Below, one piece after another: positions 24,538-33,695 of a stretch of 64,000 bases of DNA. A program made the translations under genes and the position numbers. The stretch is from Rhodoferax sp. Lineage in GTDB: Bacteria; Pseudomonadota; Gammaproteobacteria; Burkholderiales; Burkholderiaceae_C. The notes beneath the pieces were generated by a model, which was given only the letters and a program-made list of their open reading frames with translations, had not been told where the DNA came from and did not search any database. The stretch's first letter is position 1, and every line of letters starts with the position of its first letter. The stretch lies in NCBI GenBank assembly GCA_008015235.1, contig SSFF01000013.1:62001-126000 (forward strand). Direction: 5' to 3'.

Positions 24538-25654
24538 CAACACCGAACTATGGGTCCACCGCCATCAGCTGGACCGTTGCACCCTCCACACGCTGGCGTC
24601 CGAACCCCTGCAGCCGGGCCAGGTGCGCGTGCACATCGAACGTTTCGCCCTCACGTCCAACAACATCACCTACGCCGCCATGGGCGAGACCATGGCCTAC
24701 TGGCAGTTCTATCCCCTGCCGGGCGACGGCGACCAGGCGCCCGAATGGGGCCGCATTCCCGTGTGGGGCTTTGGCCGTGTGACGGAGTCGCGCTGCCCCG
24801 AAGTGCCGGTGGGCGAACACCTGTACGGCTACTTCCCGATGTCGCACGAAGTGGTGCTGACACCGGGGCGCATCAGCGCGGCCCACTGGTTCGACACGGC
24901 GCCCCACCGCGCGGCCTTGCCCGTGGTCTACAACCAGTACCTGCGCACGGCGCAGGACCCGTTCTACCGCCCCGACACCGAAGACGTGCAGGCCCTGCTG
25001 CGCCCGCTGTTCATCACCTCGTGGCTCATCGACGACTTCCTGGCCGACAACGACTTCTTCGGCGCGGCCGCCGACCCGCAGCAGCGCCCCGTGCTGCTGC
25101 TGTCCAGTGCATCGAGCAAGACCGCCTATGGCACAGCCTTCCAGCTGCACCAGCGCGCCGGGGTCGAGGTGGTGGGACTGACCTCGGCTGGCAACGTGGA
25201 CTTCTGCACCAGCCTGGGCTGCTACCACCGTGTGCTGCGCTACGACCAGCTCGACCAGATTGCCCCCGACGCCCCTGCCGTCTACATCGACTTTGCCGGC
25301 AATGCCGCCTTTCGCCAGGCCTTGCACGCGCACTGCAAGGGCCTGCGCTACTCCAGCTCCATCGGCGGCACGCACGTGCAGTCGCTCGGCGGCGCCAAGG
25401 GCCTCGAAGGCCCCAAGCCGGTGCTGTTCTTCGCCCCGGCCCAAATCAAGAAGCGCAGCGCCGAATGGGGCGCCGCAGAACTGTCCGCGCGTCTGGTCAA
25501 GGACTGGCAGGCCTTTGCTGCCACCGTGCTGCGCGCCGACCCGCCCTGGCTGAAGGTGCAGCACCACGACGGCGCACAGGCCGTGCAGGCCGCCTACTGG
25601 CAGGTGCTGCAGGGGGGTGGCGACCCGCGCGAGGGGCACATCCTGTCGCTCTAG
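24533..25654 (+). CDS. DUF2855 family protein
   Basis: A 373-residue soluble protein that I recognise as DUF2855, distantly related to zinc-independent medium-chain dehydrogenases. Visible features are LALTSNNITYAAMGETMAYWQFYP near residues 38-60, WGRIPVWGFGRVTES, GYFPMSHE, LLLSSASSKTAYGTAFQL and YIDFAGNAAFRQALH. No catalytic assignment is possible. The start codon lies in the 3' end of a short repeat, with no evident Shine-Dalgarno apart from GGAGGCC in the repeat, 11 bp upstream. It is isolated upstream by the ohr terminator. Confidence 0.8.
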   Translation: MHNTELWVHRHQLDRCTLHTLASEPLQPGQVRVHIERFALTSNNITYAAMGETMAYWQFYPLPGDGDQAPEWGRIPVWGFGRVTESRCPEVPVGEHLYGYFPMSHEVVLTPGRISAAHWFDTAPHRAALPVVYNQYLRTAQDPFYRPDTEDVQALLRPLFITSWLIDDFLADNDFFGAAADPQQRPVLLLSSASSKTAYGTAFQLHQRAGVEVVGLTSAGNVDFCTSLGCYHRVLRYDQLDQIAPDAPAVYIDFAGNAAFRQALHAHCKGLRYSSSIGGTHVQSLGGAKGLEGPKPVLFFAPAQIKKRSAEWGAAELSARLVKDWQAFAATVLRADPPWLKVQHHDGAQAVQAAYWQVLQGGGDPREGHILSL

Positions 25655-25730
25655 GGCCGCTGCGCCCTGCAAAGTTGGTGTCAGCCGTCTCGGGCATGAT
25701 GGCGGAAAAAACATACCGCCCGGAGACACG

Positions 25731-26486
25731 ATGAAACTGGCGCTGCTGTCCGATATCCACGGCAATCTGCAGGCATTGACCGCCTGCATGGCCCACGCCC
25801 GCGCCCAGCAGGCGCAGCGCTTTGCCTTCCTGGGCGACCTGGTGGGCTATGGTGCCGACCCGTCCGCGGTGGTCGACCGCATCCAGCTGATGACCGAAGA
25901 AGGCGCCGTGGTGCTGCGCGGCAACCACGACGTGATGGCCCTGTCGCCCCCTGCCGAGGTCAAGACCGTGGGCGACAGCACCGCCATGTGGACCCACCAG
26001 GCCCTGAGCCACGCCCAACGTGGCTGGCTCGCCAGCCTGCCGCTGGTGCACAGCATGGACAACATCCTGCTGGTGCACGCCACCGCCAACGAACCGGACA
26101 AGTGGCGCTACGTGTACGACGAGCGCGCTGCCGCCGCCAGCCTGGACGCAGCGTCTTCGCAGTACCCCGGCACCTGCTACGTGTTCGGTGGCCACGTGCA
26201 CGAGCAGTCGCTGTACTACCGCGGCCTTGGCGCCAGCCTCATGAAATTCGTACCCCAGGCCGGTGTCGCCGTGCCCGTGCCCAAACGCCGCCAGTGGCTG
26301 GGCACCGTGGGCTCGGTGGGCCAGCCGCGCGACGGCATCCCGAAAGCCATGTACGCCCTGTTCGATACCGAGCAGGCGCGCCTGACCTTCCACCGCGTGG
26401 CCTACGACCACCAGGGAGCCGCCGCCGCCATCCGCAAGGCAGGTCTGCCCGAATTCTTTGCCGATCGACTGGAGAAGGGACGATGA
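25731..26486 (+). CDS. Metallophosphoesterase, calcineurin-like
   Basis: A 251-residue two-metal phosphoesterase. The motifs are in order: DIHGN (8-12), GDLVG, GNHD, and GGHVHEQ. It begins MKLALLSDIHGNLQAL directly at the first metal motif, so the ATG at 25731 is the start. Family members act on phosphoproteins, cyclic nucleotides or dinucleoside polyphosphates. Its stop overlaps the start of a Ser/Thr kinase gene (ATGA), which hints that the pair could add and remove phosphate on the same protein targets. That function is inference. Confidence 0.9.
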   Translation: MKLALLSDIHGNLQALTACMAHARAQQAQRFAFLGDLVGYGADPSAVVDRIQLMTEEGAVVLRGNHDVMALSPPAEVKTVGDSTAMWTHQALSHAQRGWLASLPLVHSMDNILLVHATANEPDKWRYVYDERAAAASLDAASSQYPGTCYVFGGHVHEQSLYYRGLGASLMKFVPQAGVAVPVPKRRQWLGTVGSVGQPRDGIPKAMYALFDTEQARLTFHRVAYDHQGAAAAIRKAGLPEFFADRLEKGR

Positions 26487-28003
26487 AACTGCTGGAGCCC
26501 GGCACCGAACTGGACGGTTTCACCATCGAGGAGTGCGTGCACTCCGGGGGCATGGCCCACATCTACCACGTGCACTACACCGACGGCCGCCCCGGCCCCG
26601 GCTTTCCCATGGCCATGAAGATCCCGCGCATGACCGCGGGCGACGGTGCCGAAAACATCGTCAGCTTCGAGGTCGAGTGCCAGATCATGCAGGCGCTCTC
26701 GGGCAGCGCCGTGCCGCGCTTCGTGGCCGCAGGCGACCTCGACCGCGTGCCTTACCTGGTCATGGAGTACATCCAGGGCCAGACCCTGGACCACTGGCTG
26801 GAGGCCGACCCGCGCCCCGGCATCGACGAAATCGCGCGCCTGGGCGCGGCCATGGCCAATGCCGCCCAGGCCCTGCACCAGCAAAACGCCGTGCACCTGG
26901 ACCTGAAGCCCGCCAACGTGCTGTTCCGCCCCGACGGCCGCGCCGTGCTGCTGGACTTCGGCCTCTCGTGCCACGCACACTACCCCGACCTGCTGGCCGA
27001 ACAACTGCGCAAGGCCGTGGGCTCACCCACCTGGATCGCCCCCGAGCAGGTGGTGGGCGTGCGCGGCGACCCGCGCAGCGACATCTTTGCCATCGGCGTC
27101 ATGCTCTACGAACTGGCCACGGGCGAGCTGCCCTTCGGTTCGCCGCAGACACCGGGCGGCCTGCGCCAGCGCCTGTGGATGGACCCGCCGCCACTGCGCA
27201 AGCTGAACTCTGACATCCCCGAATGGTTCCAGGAAGTGGTGCTGCGCTGCCTGGAGCCGGTGGCGGACCGGCGCTACCCCTCGGCCGCGCATTTGGCGTT
27301 CGACCTGACACACCCAGAGCAAGTGAAGGTGACGGAGCGCGGACGCAAAACCGAAGGCACCGGCTTCTGGGTGCACTTCAAGCGCTGGCTCCATGCCGCC
27401 GGCATGCACTACCAGCCCAGCCCCCTGCCCTCACAACAGATCGAGGAAGTGCCCATCGTGCTGGTGGCGGTGCCGCACCACGACGTGACCGACGCCACGC
27501 TGTACTCGCTGCGCGAAGCCGTTGCGCGCTCGCTGGGCACGCGCCCGGGCGCGCGCCTGGCCTGCGTCACCGTCATTTCCTCCGGGCTGACCAGCAGCTC
27601 GGACGAAGCCAACAGCGAAACCAATGTGCACCGGCGCCACCTTTCGGCCCTGCGCCAGTGGGCCCAGCCGCTGGACCAGCCCGGCCACTCGATTTCCTGC
27701 CACGTGCTGGAAAGCGGCGACCCGGCCCAGGCCATCCTCGACTATGCACGCGGCAACCACGTGAGCCTCATCATCATGGGCGCAGCGACCCACGGTCTGA
27801 AGACCCAGCGCTTTGTTGCCACCGTGCCCATCAAGGTGGCCATGGACGCGCCCTGCACCGTCATCCTGGTCAAGCAGCGCCTGCCATTCGAGCTGCTGGG
27901 TGAAAGCAGCGCCCAGAGCAGCCGCAGCGCCTATTCGGACGCCGGCAGCGACAACAGCACCGCGCCCGAACTCTACGGCGACGACCTCGGGCCGTTGGGT
28001 TAA
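26483..28003 (+). CDS. Ser/Thr protein kinase fused to a universal stress protein domain
   Basis: A 506-residue cytoplasmic Hanks-type kinase with a C-terminal UspA domain. Kinase features: a glycine-rich loop CVHSGGMAHIYHVHY (19-33), the ATP-binding Lys46 in AMKIP, the catalytic loop HLDLKPANVL (138-147, Asp140, Asn145), DFGLS (158-162) and APEQ. The loop has HLD in place of HRD, so it is a non-RD kinase and may not need activation-loop phosphorylation. From about residue 320 (VPIVLVAVPHHDVTDATL) to 480 (IIMGAATHG, VAMDAPCTVILVKQR) is the USP domain. No membrane span is present. It is translationally coupled to the phosphoesterase gene. Targets unknown. Confidence 0.9.
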   Translation: MKLLEPGTELDGFTIEECVHSGGMAHIYHVHYTDGRPGPGFPMAMKIPRMTAGDGAENIVSFEVECQIMQALSGSAVPRFVAAGDLDRVPYLVMEYIQGQTLDHWLEADPRPGIDEIARLGAAMANAAQALHQQNAVHLDLKPANVLFRPDGRAVLLDFGLSCHAHYPDLLAEQLRKAVGSPTWIAPEQVVGVRGDPRSDIFAIGVMLYELATGELPFGSPQTPGGLRQRLWMDPPPLRKLNSDIPEWFQEVVLRCLEPVADRRYPSAAHLAFDLTHPEQVKVTERGRKTEGTGFWVHFKRWLHAAGMHYQPSPLPSQQIEEVPIVLVAVPHHDVTDATLYSLREAVARSLGTRPGARLACVTVISSGLTSSSDEANSETNVHRRHLSALRQWAQPLDQPGHSISCHVLESGDPAQAILDYARGNHVSLIIMGAATHGLKTQRFVATVPIKVAMDAPCTVILVKQRLPFELLGESSAQSSRSAYSDAGSDNSTAPELYGDDLGPLG

Positions 28004-28031
28004 AAAACGCTGGCGGTGTGACAATGCCGCC

Positions 28032-28874
28032 ATGCTGCCCCCTACCCTGAACCTCATCGGCGCCGGACGCGTGGGCCAGACCCTGGCCCGGCTCTGGAAG
28101 CAACAGCACAGCTTCACGCTGCAAGGCGTGGCCTGCCGCACGCTCACCAGCGCCCAGGCCGCCTGCGGCTTCATCGGCGCCGGTACACCCATGGCACTGG
28201 CTGACATGCCCCCCGCCCAGGTATGGATGCTGGCCGTTCCCGACAGTGCCATTGCCACGGTGGCTCAACAACTGGCACAGCAGGTGCAAAGCGGGCCCGC
28301 CAGCGCGCCGCCCCCAGTGGTATTCCACTGCGCCGGGGCCACAGGCTCGGAGCTGCTCCAGCCCCTGGCCGACCTGGGCTGGCGCACCGCCAGCGCCCAT
28401 TGCATCCTGAGCTTTGCCAATGTCGAGCTGGCGCTGGCGCAGTTTTCCGGCACCGTGTGCGCGCTGGAAGGCGAAGCCAGTGCCCGTGCCCTGCTGCAGG
28501 CGGCGTTCACCGCCATCGGTGCCCAGTGCTTCACGCTGCAGCGCGAAGACAAGCTGCTGTACCACGCCGCCGCGGTGTTCGCCACCAACTTCCTGCCGGT
28601 GCTGCAGCATGTGGCCGAGTCGGCCTGGGCCGCCAGCGGGGTACCCGCCGAACTGCTGCCCTCACTGCGCGAGCGCCTGCTGACCAACGCCGTGCACAAC
28701 CTGCTGACGCTGGGCCCGGCAGACGCGCTGACCGGCCCTGCAGCCCGCGGCGACACGGCCCACATTGCACGCCAGAGCAGTGCCGTGCACCACTGGCAGA
28801 CCGAGGCTGGCGCCGCCTATGACGCGCTGAGCACCCTGGCCTTGCAATTGGCGCAACTGCGCCCACCTGCGTAG
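28032..28874 (+). CDS. Rossmann-fold DUF2520 protein
   Basis: A 280-residue protein starting MLPPTLNLIGAGRVGQTLARLW, an NAD(P)-binding GxGxxG motif, followed by the DUF2520 C-terminal half (AHCILSFANVELALAQFSGT, LYHAAAVFATNFLPVLQHVAE, HNLLTLGPADALTGPAARGD). Similar proteins are annotated as oxidoreductase-like with ProC/6-phosphogluconate dehydrogenase-like helices. Reaction unknown. It lies 28 bp after the kinase gene and 35 bp before pirin, so all may be in one transcript. Confidence 0.85.
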   Translation: MLPPTLNLIGAGRVGQTLARLWKQQHSFTLQGVACRTLTSAQAACGFIGAGTPMALADMPPAQVWMLAVPDSAIATVAQQLAQQVQSGPASAPPPVVFHCAGATGSELLQPLADLGWRTASAHCILSFANVELALAQFSGTVCALEGEASARALLQAAFTAIGAQCFTLQREDKLLYHAAAVFATNFLPVLQHVAESAWAASGVPAELLPSLRERLLTNAVHNLLTLGPADALTGPAARGDTAHIARQSSAVHHWQTEAGAAYDALSTLALQLAQLRPPA

Positions 28875-28909
28875 ACCATGGCCCCATCCACCCCACCCCA
28901 GGAGTCCGC

Positions 28910-29770
28910 ATGAACACCACAGCACAACGCTGGCACGCCCAAGAAGCCCCGGTGGGCCATTTCACGGTGCTGCGCGCCCTGCCCATGCACGCGGTGCAAG
29001 CGGTGGGGCCCTTTGTCTTTCTGGACCATTTCGGCCCCTTTGACGCCTCGCCCGAAACCTTGCCGGCGCACCCTCACGCCGGCATCGAGGTCATGACCTA
29101 CCTGCTCGAAGGGGCCAACGAACACCGCGACTCCGCAGGTCACCGCGGTATCGTCGAAGCCGGGGGTGCCCAGTGGATGCGGGCCGGGCGCGGCATCCTG
29201 CATGCGGAAACCAACCTGCCGCACATCTGCCCCACCATCCACGGACTGCAGATCTGGGCCCGCCTGCCCCGCGCCGTACAACACAGCGAACCGGCCTACC
29301 GTGCCATTGCCGCCAGCGAGGTGCCGCAGTGGACCGTGCCCGCCACACAAGGCAGTGGCGAAGTGGGCTTGCGCCTGCTCGGCGGCATCTTCGAGGGGCG
29401 CCAAGGCCCCATACCGCTGAGTGCGCCGTCCCTGCTGCTGCATGTGCAGCTGCCCGCCGCCAGCCGCGTGGCGCTGAACCTGCCAGCAGGCTCGGAATAC
29501 GGCGCCTATGGCATTGACGGCGCCACCCGCCTAGACGGTGTCGAGGCCGCGCTGCAGCGCGGCGACTTTGCCTTGCTGGACCAGACCACACTGGTGCTGG
29601 ACAACCCCGGTGCAGTGACCAGCAATGTTCTGCTGTTGGGCGGTGAAGCAGCCGAACGCCCGCTGGTCTTCGGCGGCCCCTTTGTGCTGGACTCGCCGGC
29701 GGCCTTGCGCCAGGCCCAGCGCGATTTCTACGCCGGCAAGATGGGCACGCTGGACGGCGTGCCGTTCTGA
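28910..29770 (+). CDS. Pirin family protein
   Basis: A 286-residue double cupin of the pirin (YhhW/YhaK) family. Members bind iron and some show quercetinase activity. The metal-binding motif HPHAGIEVMTYLLEG (residues 50-64) and EHRDSAGH are intact, followed by GGAQWMRAGRGILHAE. The C-terminal cupin has LHVQLPAASRVALNLPAG. The last 43 bp overlap the 3' end of the convergent GGDEF-EAL gene, so both reading frames share coding DNA there. The substrate is unknown. Confidence 0.92.
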   Translation: MNTTAQRWHAQEAPVGHFTVLRALPMHAVQAVGPFVFLDHFGPFDASPETLPAHPHAGIEVMTYLLEGANEHRDSAGHRGIVEAGGAQWMRAGRGILHAETNLPHICPTIHGLQIWARLPRAVQHSEPAYRAIAASEVPQWTVPATQGSGEVGLRLLGGIFEGRQGPIPLSAPSLLLHVQLPAASRVALNLPAGSEYGAYGIDGATRLDGVEAALQRGDFALLDQTTLVLDNPGAVTSNVLLLGGEAAERPLVFGGPFVLDSPAALRQAQRDFYAGKMGTLDGVPF

Positions 29771-31743
29771 GGCACGGCTTCCGGCGCAGCGCACACCAAC
29801 GCCTCCAGTGCATCGGCCGGCATGGGGCGGCCGAAGAAATAGCCCTGGAAATTGTGGCAGCCCGCGCGCAGCAGGTAGTCGCGCTGCGCGGCCGTTTCCA
29901 CCCCTTCGGCAATCACCTCCAGGTCCAGGGTCTGTGCCAGCCCCACGATGACACGGATGATGGCGGCGTCGTTGGCGTCTTCGTGCAGGTCGCGCACAAA
30001 GGACTGGTCGATCTTGAGCTGGTCCAGCGGCAGGCGCTTGATGTAGGCCAGCGAGGAATAACCGGTGCCGAAATCGTCGAGTGAAAACCGGACACCATGC
30101 TGGCTCAGGGCCTCCATCTTGGCCACCACGTCGTCCATGTCGGTCACCAGCATGCTCTCCGTGAGCTCCAGTTTCAGGCGCCGTATGTCGAACTGCGCCG
30201 GGGCCAGCTCCGCCAGCACCGCCGGGACAAAACTGGCCTGGGCAAACTGCCGGGCACTGACATTGACCGCCAGGCTCAGGTGCTGCAGGGTGCTGTGCCG
30301 GGCCCAGCGCTCCAGGGTCTCGCAGGCGGTGTGCACAACCCAGCTGCCGATCTGTTCGATGAGCGCGCTGGACTCGGCAATGGGAATGAACTGCCCCGGC
30401 GGGATGAAGCCCTTGTGCGGGTGCTTCCAGCGCAGCAGCGCTTCGGCCCCGACGATCTGCCCATCGGCTGTGACCTGGGGCTGGTAGTACAGCTGCAACT
30501 CATTGCGTTCCAGGGCCTTGCGCAGGTCGGCTTCCAGCGCGGCCTTTTCCATCAGGCGTTGCTGGATGTCGTGGTCGTAGAAGCGCACCGTGTTGCGCCC
30601 GGCGTCCTTGGCCTGGTACATGGCCAGATCGGCCTGGCGCATCAGCTCGTTGGCGTCGCTGGTGCCGTCGTGCACCATGGCGATGCCGATGCTGGGACTG
30701 CTCTGCACATCGGCACCTTCGATGTAGCAGGGGCGGTTGAGCGCGTCGATGAACTTGCGCGCCACGGTCTCGGCTTCGCGGCTGGCGGCGCCCAAGTCCG
30801 AGGCCAGGTTGTCCAGCAGCACCAGGAACTCGTCGCCGCCCAGCCGCGCCACCGTGTCGGTGATGCGCACACAGCCGCTCAGGCGCTGCGCCACCTCTTT
30901 CAGCAGCATGTCGCCCACCTGGTGGCCGCGCGTGTCGTTGATGACCTTGAAGTGGTCCAAGTCGATGAAGAGCAAGGCCCCGGACTGCGCGCTGCGCTTG
31001 CGCATGGCCACGGCCTGGTTGATGCGCAGCAGCACTTCGCGCCGGTTGGGCAGCAGGGTGAGTGGGTCTTGCGAGGCCAGCAGCGCCAGCTCGCGCTGCA
31101 GCAGCAGACCGCGGGCGTACTGGTGGAAGATGATGGCCGACAGCACCACCGACAGGACCGCCGCAATCACCGAGTTCATCACCATGATGGCCCGTGGCGC
31201 CCCCGGCTCCACCCCCAGCTGCAGCGCCCCGACCATGACTACCAGGGTCACGCCGTAGATCGTGATCGAAATGAACGGCCGCATCAGCGACAGCCCGGCG
31301 ACACCGCAGCAGATCAGGATGAAGGCCTGGACTCCACCCACATGGATGTCGAGGTAGGACACAGCCACGCCGTACATCAGGTAGGTGAAGCACATGGCCA
31401 TCTGCAGCTTCACCGCCGAGGCCGAAGATGCGCCACGCAGAGAGCGCCCGACCACCAGCAGCAACACGCCGGTCACCAAGGCCGTGAAGACATGCAGGGT
31501 CAGCAAGGACTGGGCCCAGAGCTGCAGATCGGGCCGGTCAGCAGGCACGGGGTAAACGAGGTACCAGACCGCCAGCACCAGCTCAATCGGCCCGAACACC
31601 CAGAAGGTGCGCTGGATGCGGCGCATGGATTCCACCGCCGCGGCGTCCTGCACGGCCGCGTAGTCCTGGCGCAGGGCGTGTCCTGCGTGAGCCCAACGGT
31701 TCAGGCGGTCCGCGATCCATGCACTGGTTGTCACACTGCACAC
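29728..31743 (-). CDS. Membrane GGDEF-EAL protein, cyclic-di-GMP turnover
   Basis: A 671-residue protein with a cytoplasmic N-terminus, about six membrane helices between residues 48 and 215 grouped as a seven-helix-like sensor, then a GGDEF domain (RLGGDEFLVLL intact, with SQDPLTLLPNRRE and DLDHFKVINDTRGH) and an EAL domain (GAEALLRW, ELTES, DDFGTGYSS, EGVET, all intact). It may therefore both make and degrade cyclic di-GMP, or one domain may be regulatory. It is convergent with pirin and overlaps it by 43 bp. No partner gene is adjacent on this strand. Confidence 0.93.
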   Translation of the reverse strand: MCSVTTSAWIADRLNRWAHAGHALRQDYAAVQDAAAVESMRRIQRTFWVFGPIELVLAVWYLVYPVPADRPDLQLWAQSLLTLHVFTALVTGVLLLVVGRSLRGASSASAVKLQMAMCFTYLMYGVAVSYLDIHVGGVQAFILICCGVAGLSLMRPFISITIYGVTLVVMVGALQLGVEPGAPRAIMVMNSVIAAVLSVVLSAIIFHQYARGLLLQRELALLASQDPLTLLPNRREVLLRINQAVAMRKRSAQSGALLFIDLDHFKVINDTRGHQVGDMLLKEVAQRLSGCVRITDTVARLGGDEFLVLLDNLASDLGAASREAETVARKFIDALNRPCYIEGADVQSSPSIGIAMVHDGTSDANELMRQADLAMYQAKDAGRNTVRFYDHDIQQRLMEKAALEADLRKALERNELQLYYQPQVTADGQIVGAEALLRWKHPHKGFIPPGQFIPIAESSALIEQIGSWVVHTACETLERWARHSTLQHLSLAVNVSARQFAQASFVPAVLAELAPAQFDIRRLKLELTESMLVTDMDDVVAKMEALSQHGVRFSLDDFGTGYSSLAYIKRLPLDQLKIDQSFVRDLHEDANDAAIIRVIVGLAQTLDLEVIAEGVETAAQRDYLLRAGCHNFQGYFFGRPMPADALEALVCAAPEAVPQNGTPSSVPILPA

Positions 31744-31873
31744 TCCCTGGCCCCAGGCCGGGCGTCACAGAGCGCCCTTGACCCAAGTCAAGGCCAGTAT
31801 AGGCCGCTGCCCCCGACCGCTCAAGCACCGGTGTTGCGGCCACACCGCGTGGACGCAGCTTGTGTGTCCTAGG

Positions 31874-32785
31874 TCACTTAGCGCGGGCCGCGCCGCCGCG
31901 GCTGACCAGCACAATGCCCGCCAGCACCATCGACGCCCCGGCCACAAAGGAGCTTTCTATCTGCTCGCCCAGCAGCCAAGCCCCCAGCACCACCCCGAAC
32001 AGTGGCGTGAGGAAGGAGAACACCCCCAGGCGCGAAGCCAGGTAGTGCCGCAGCAGCCAGAACCACACCAGGAAGCTGGCAAAGGACACGATGAAGCACT
32101 GGAACGCGAACTCGGCCAGCACGAAGGCCGTGGGGTTGAACGTGGTCTGCCCCAGCACCAGGGCGGCCGGCAACAGCAGTGCAAAGGCACCCAGCAACTG
32201 GTACATCAGGGTCTGGCTGGCCGACAGCCGCGTGAGCGGCGTGGCGCGGATGACCACCGTGGTGGCGCCCCATGCCAACCCACCCAGCAGACCCAACAGA
32301 TCCCCCAGGATGACACGGGCCAGATCGCCCTGCGGGCTGCTGGCGCCGCGCACCACAAAGGCCACGGCAATGCCGGCAAAGGCCAGCGCAATCCCCAGCC
32401 ACTGCAAGGGGAGCAGCTTTTCAGAAGGCAGCTTCCAGTGCAGCCCCAGCGCCGCGAAGATGGGCGCGGTGTACAGGAACACCACGATGTGCGCGGCCGA
32501 GGTCAGGCGCAGGCCCTCGCCCACCAGCAGGTACTCCAGGCCGAACAGCAGGCCGATGACCATGCCTGGCTTCCATATGCCGCCCGAGAAATCCATGCGC
32601 TCGCCGCGGCTGCGCATGTACAGCCACACACACCCCGCCGCCACCGCCGAGCGCAGCGCGATCTGCAGCACGGGAGAAAAATCCTCGGCCGTGGCCTTGA
32701 GTGCAATCTGCTGCATGGCCCACAACAGGCACAGCACCAGCATGATGGCGACGGCCCGGCCGTCGAGGGGTTGTCGTGTATCCAA
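31874..32785 (-). CDS. DMT superfamily (EamA) transporter
   Basis: A ten-helix drug/metabolite exporter with two EamA repeats, for example GVEYLL-type GLLFGLEYLLVGEGLRLTSAAHIVVFLYTAPIFAAL and the C-terminal FLTPLFGVVLGAWLLGEQ. I propose a TTG start at 32785 because a GAGGA lies 6 bp upstream, giving 303 residues. An in-frame GTG at 32797 or the ATG at 32743 are alternatives, and the ATG at 32869 would overlap the divergent AraC gene. The neighbouring divergent AraC regulator may control it. Cargo unknown. Confidence 0.85.
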   Translation of the reverse strand: MDTRQPLDGRAVAIMLVLCLLWAMQQIALKATAEDFSPVLQIALRSAVAAGCVWLYMRSRGERMDFSGGIWKPGMVIGLLFGLEYLLVGEGLRLTSAAHIVVFLYTAPIFAALGLHWKLPSEKLLPLQWLGIALAFAGIAVAFVVRGASSPQGDLARVILGDLLGLLGGLAWGATTVVIRATPLTRLSASQTLMYQLLGAFALLLPAALVLGQTTFNPTAFVLAEFAFQCFIVSFASFLVWFWLLRHYLASRLGVFSFLTPLFGVVLGAWLLGEQIESSFVAGASMVLAGIVLVSRGGAARAK

Positions 32786-32859
32786 AATCGTCCTCACTTG
32801 CGTTGGACTGCATTGTCGATTTGACCGTTTGCAGGCATATAACGAAAATACGACAAGCC

Positions 32860-33687
32860 ATGCCGCCACACCGCCAAAAAACCCGCAGCGCCGCGCACGC
32901 GCCCAAACACCCGCAGCAGTCGCCCTTCAGCCACTCGCTGCCCAGCCCGCTGTTTTTTCGTGCCGAAGAGTTGCCCGCCGACGCCGCCTATCCGCACCAC
33001 CAGCACCTGTGGGGCGAGTTCGTGTACGCCTTTCGTGGCGTCATGGAAGTGGAAGTGCAGGACCACCATTACCTGGTACCGCCCCAGTGTGGGTTGTGGC
33101 TGCCCCCCGACGTAGCGCACCGCGGACTGAACCGGCAGGCGGTGCATTTCAGCTCGCTCTACGTAAGCCGGGAGCTCACCACCGCGCTGCCGCAGCAGGT
33201 GTGTGCACTGAGCGTCAGCCCGCTCTTGCGCGCCGTGCTCGAAGAGCTGCGCCTGCTGCCCGCCCCCATGCCGCACAGCCCGGCCTACACCCGGCTGATG
33301 CAGGTGGCGCTGGACCAGATTGGCCAGGCCCGCCAAGCCGGCAGCTACCTGCCCAGTTCCAACGACACGCTGTTGGCCCCCGTGATCGAGGCACTGATGG
33401 CCGACCCCGGCGACGCACGCACCGTGGCCGAGTGGGCCGCGCACGTGCACACCACCGAGCGCACGCTCATGCGCCGCGCCCAAAGCGAGCTGGGCATGCC
33501 CCTGGCCCAATGGCGCCAGCGCCTGCGCGTAGTCAAGGCCATGCCGCTGCTGCTGGCCGGAGAAACCGTGGAAAACATCGCCCATGACCTGGGCTACGCC
33601 TCCAGCTCCGCTTTCATTGCGATGTTTCGCAGCCTGGCGGGGGTGACACCGGATGAGTACCGGCGCAGCAGTGGAGGAAGTCCGTAG
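32860..33687 (+). CDS. AraC-family transcriptional regulator with N-terminal cupin
   Basis: A 275-residue regulator. Residues about 40-110 form the cupin sensor (PHHQHLWGEFVYAFRGVMEVEVQDHHYLVPPQCGLWLPPDVAH). The two HTH motifs lie in the last 100 residues (VAEWAAHVHTTERTLMRRAQSELGMPLAQW and ENIAHDLGYASSSAFIAMFRSLAGVTPDEYRR). The ATG at 32860 is the first start after the intergenic region. TTGACC (32821-32826) with GAAAAT 17 bp later is a candidate promoter. It is divergent from the DMT exporter, a common regulator-exporter arrangement. Confidence 0.9.
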   Translation: MPPHRQKTRSAAHAPKHPQQSPFSHSLPSPLFFRAEELPADAAYPHHQHLWGEFVYAFRGVMEVEVQDHHYLVPPQCGLWLPPDVAHRGLNRQAVHFSSLYVSRELTTALPQQVCALSVSPLLRAVLEELRLLPAPMPHSPAYTRLMQVALDQIGQARQAGSYLPSSNDTLLAPVIEALMADPGDARTVAEWAAHVHTTERTLMRRAQSELGMPLAQWRQRLRVVKAMPLLLAGETVENIAHDLGYASSSAFIAMFRSLAGVTPDEYRRSSGGSP

Positions 33688-33695
33688 CGGAAAGC

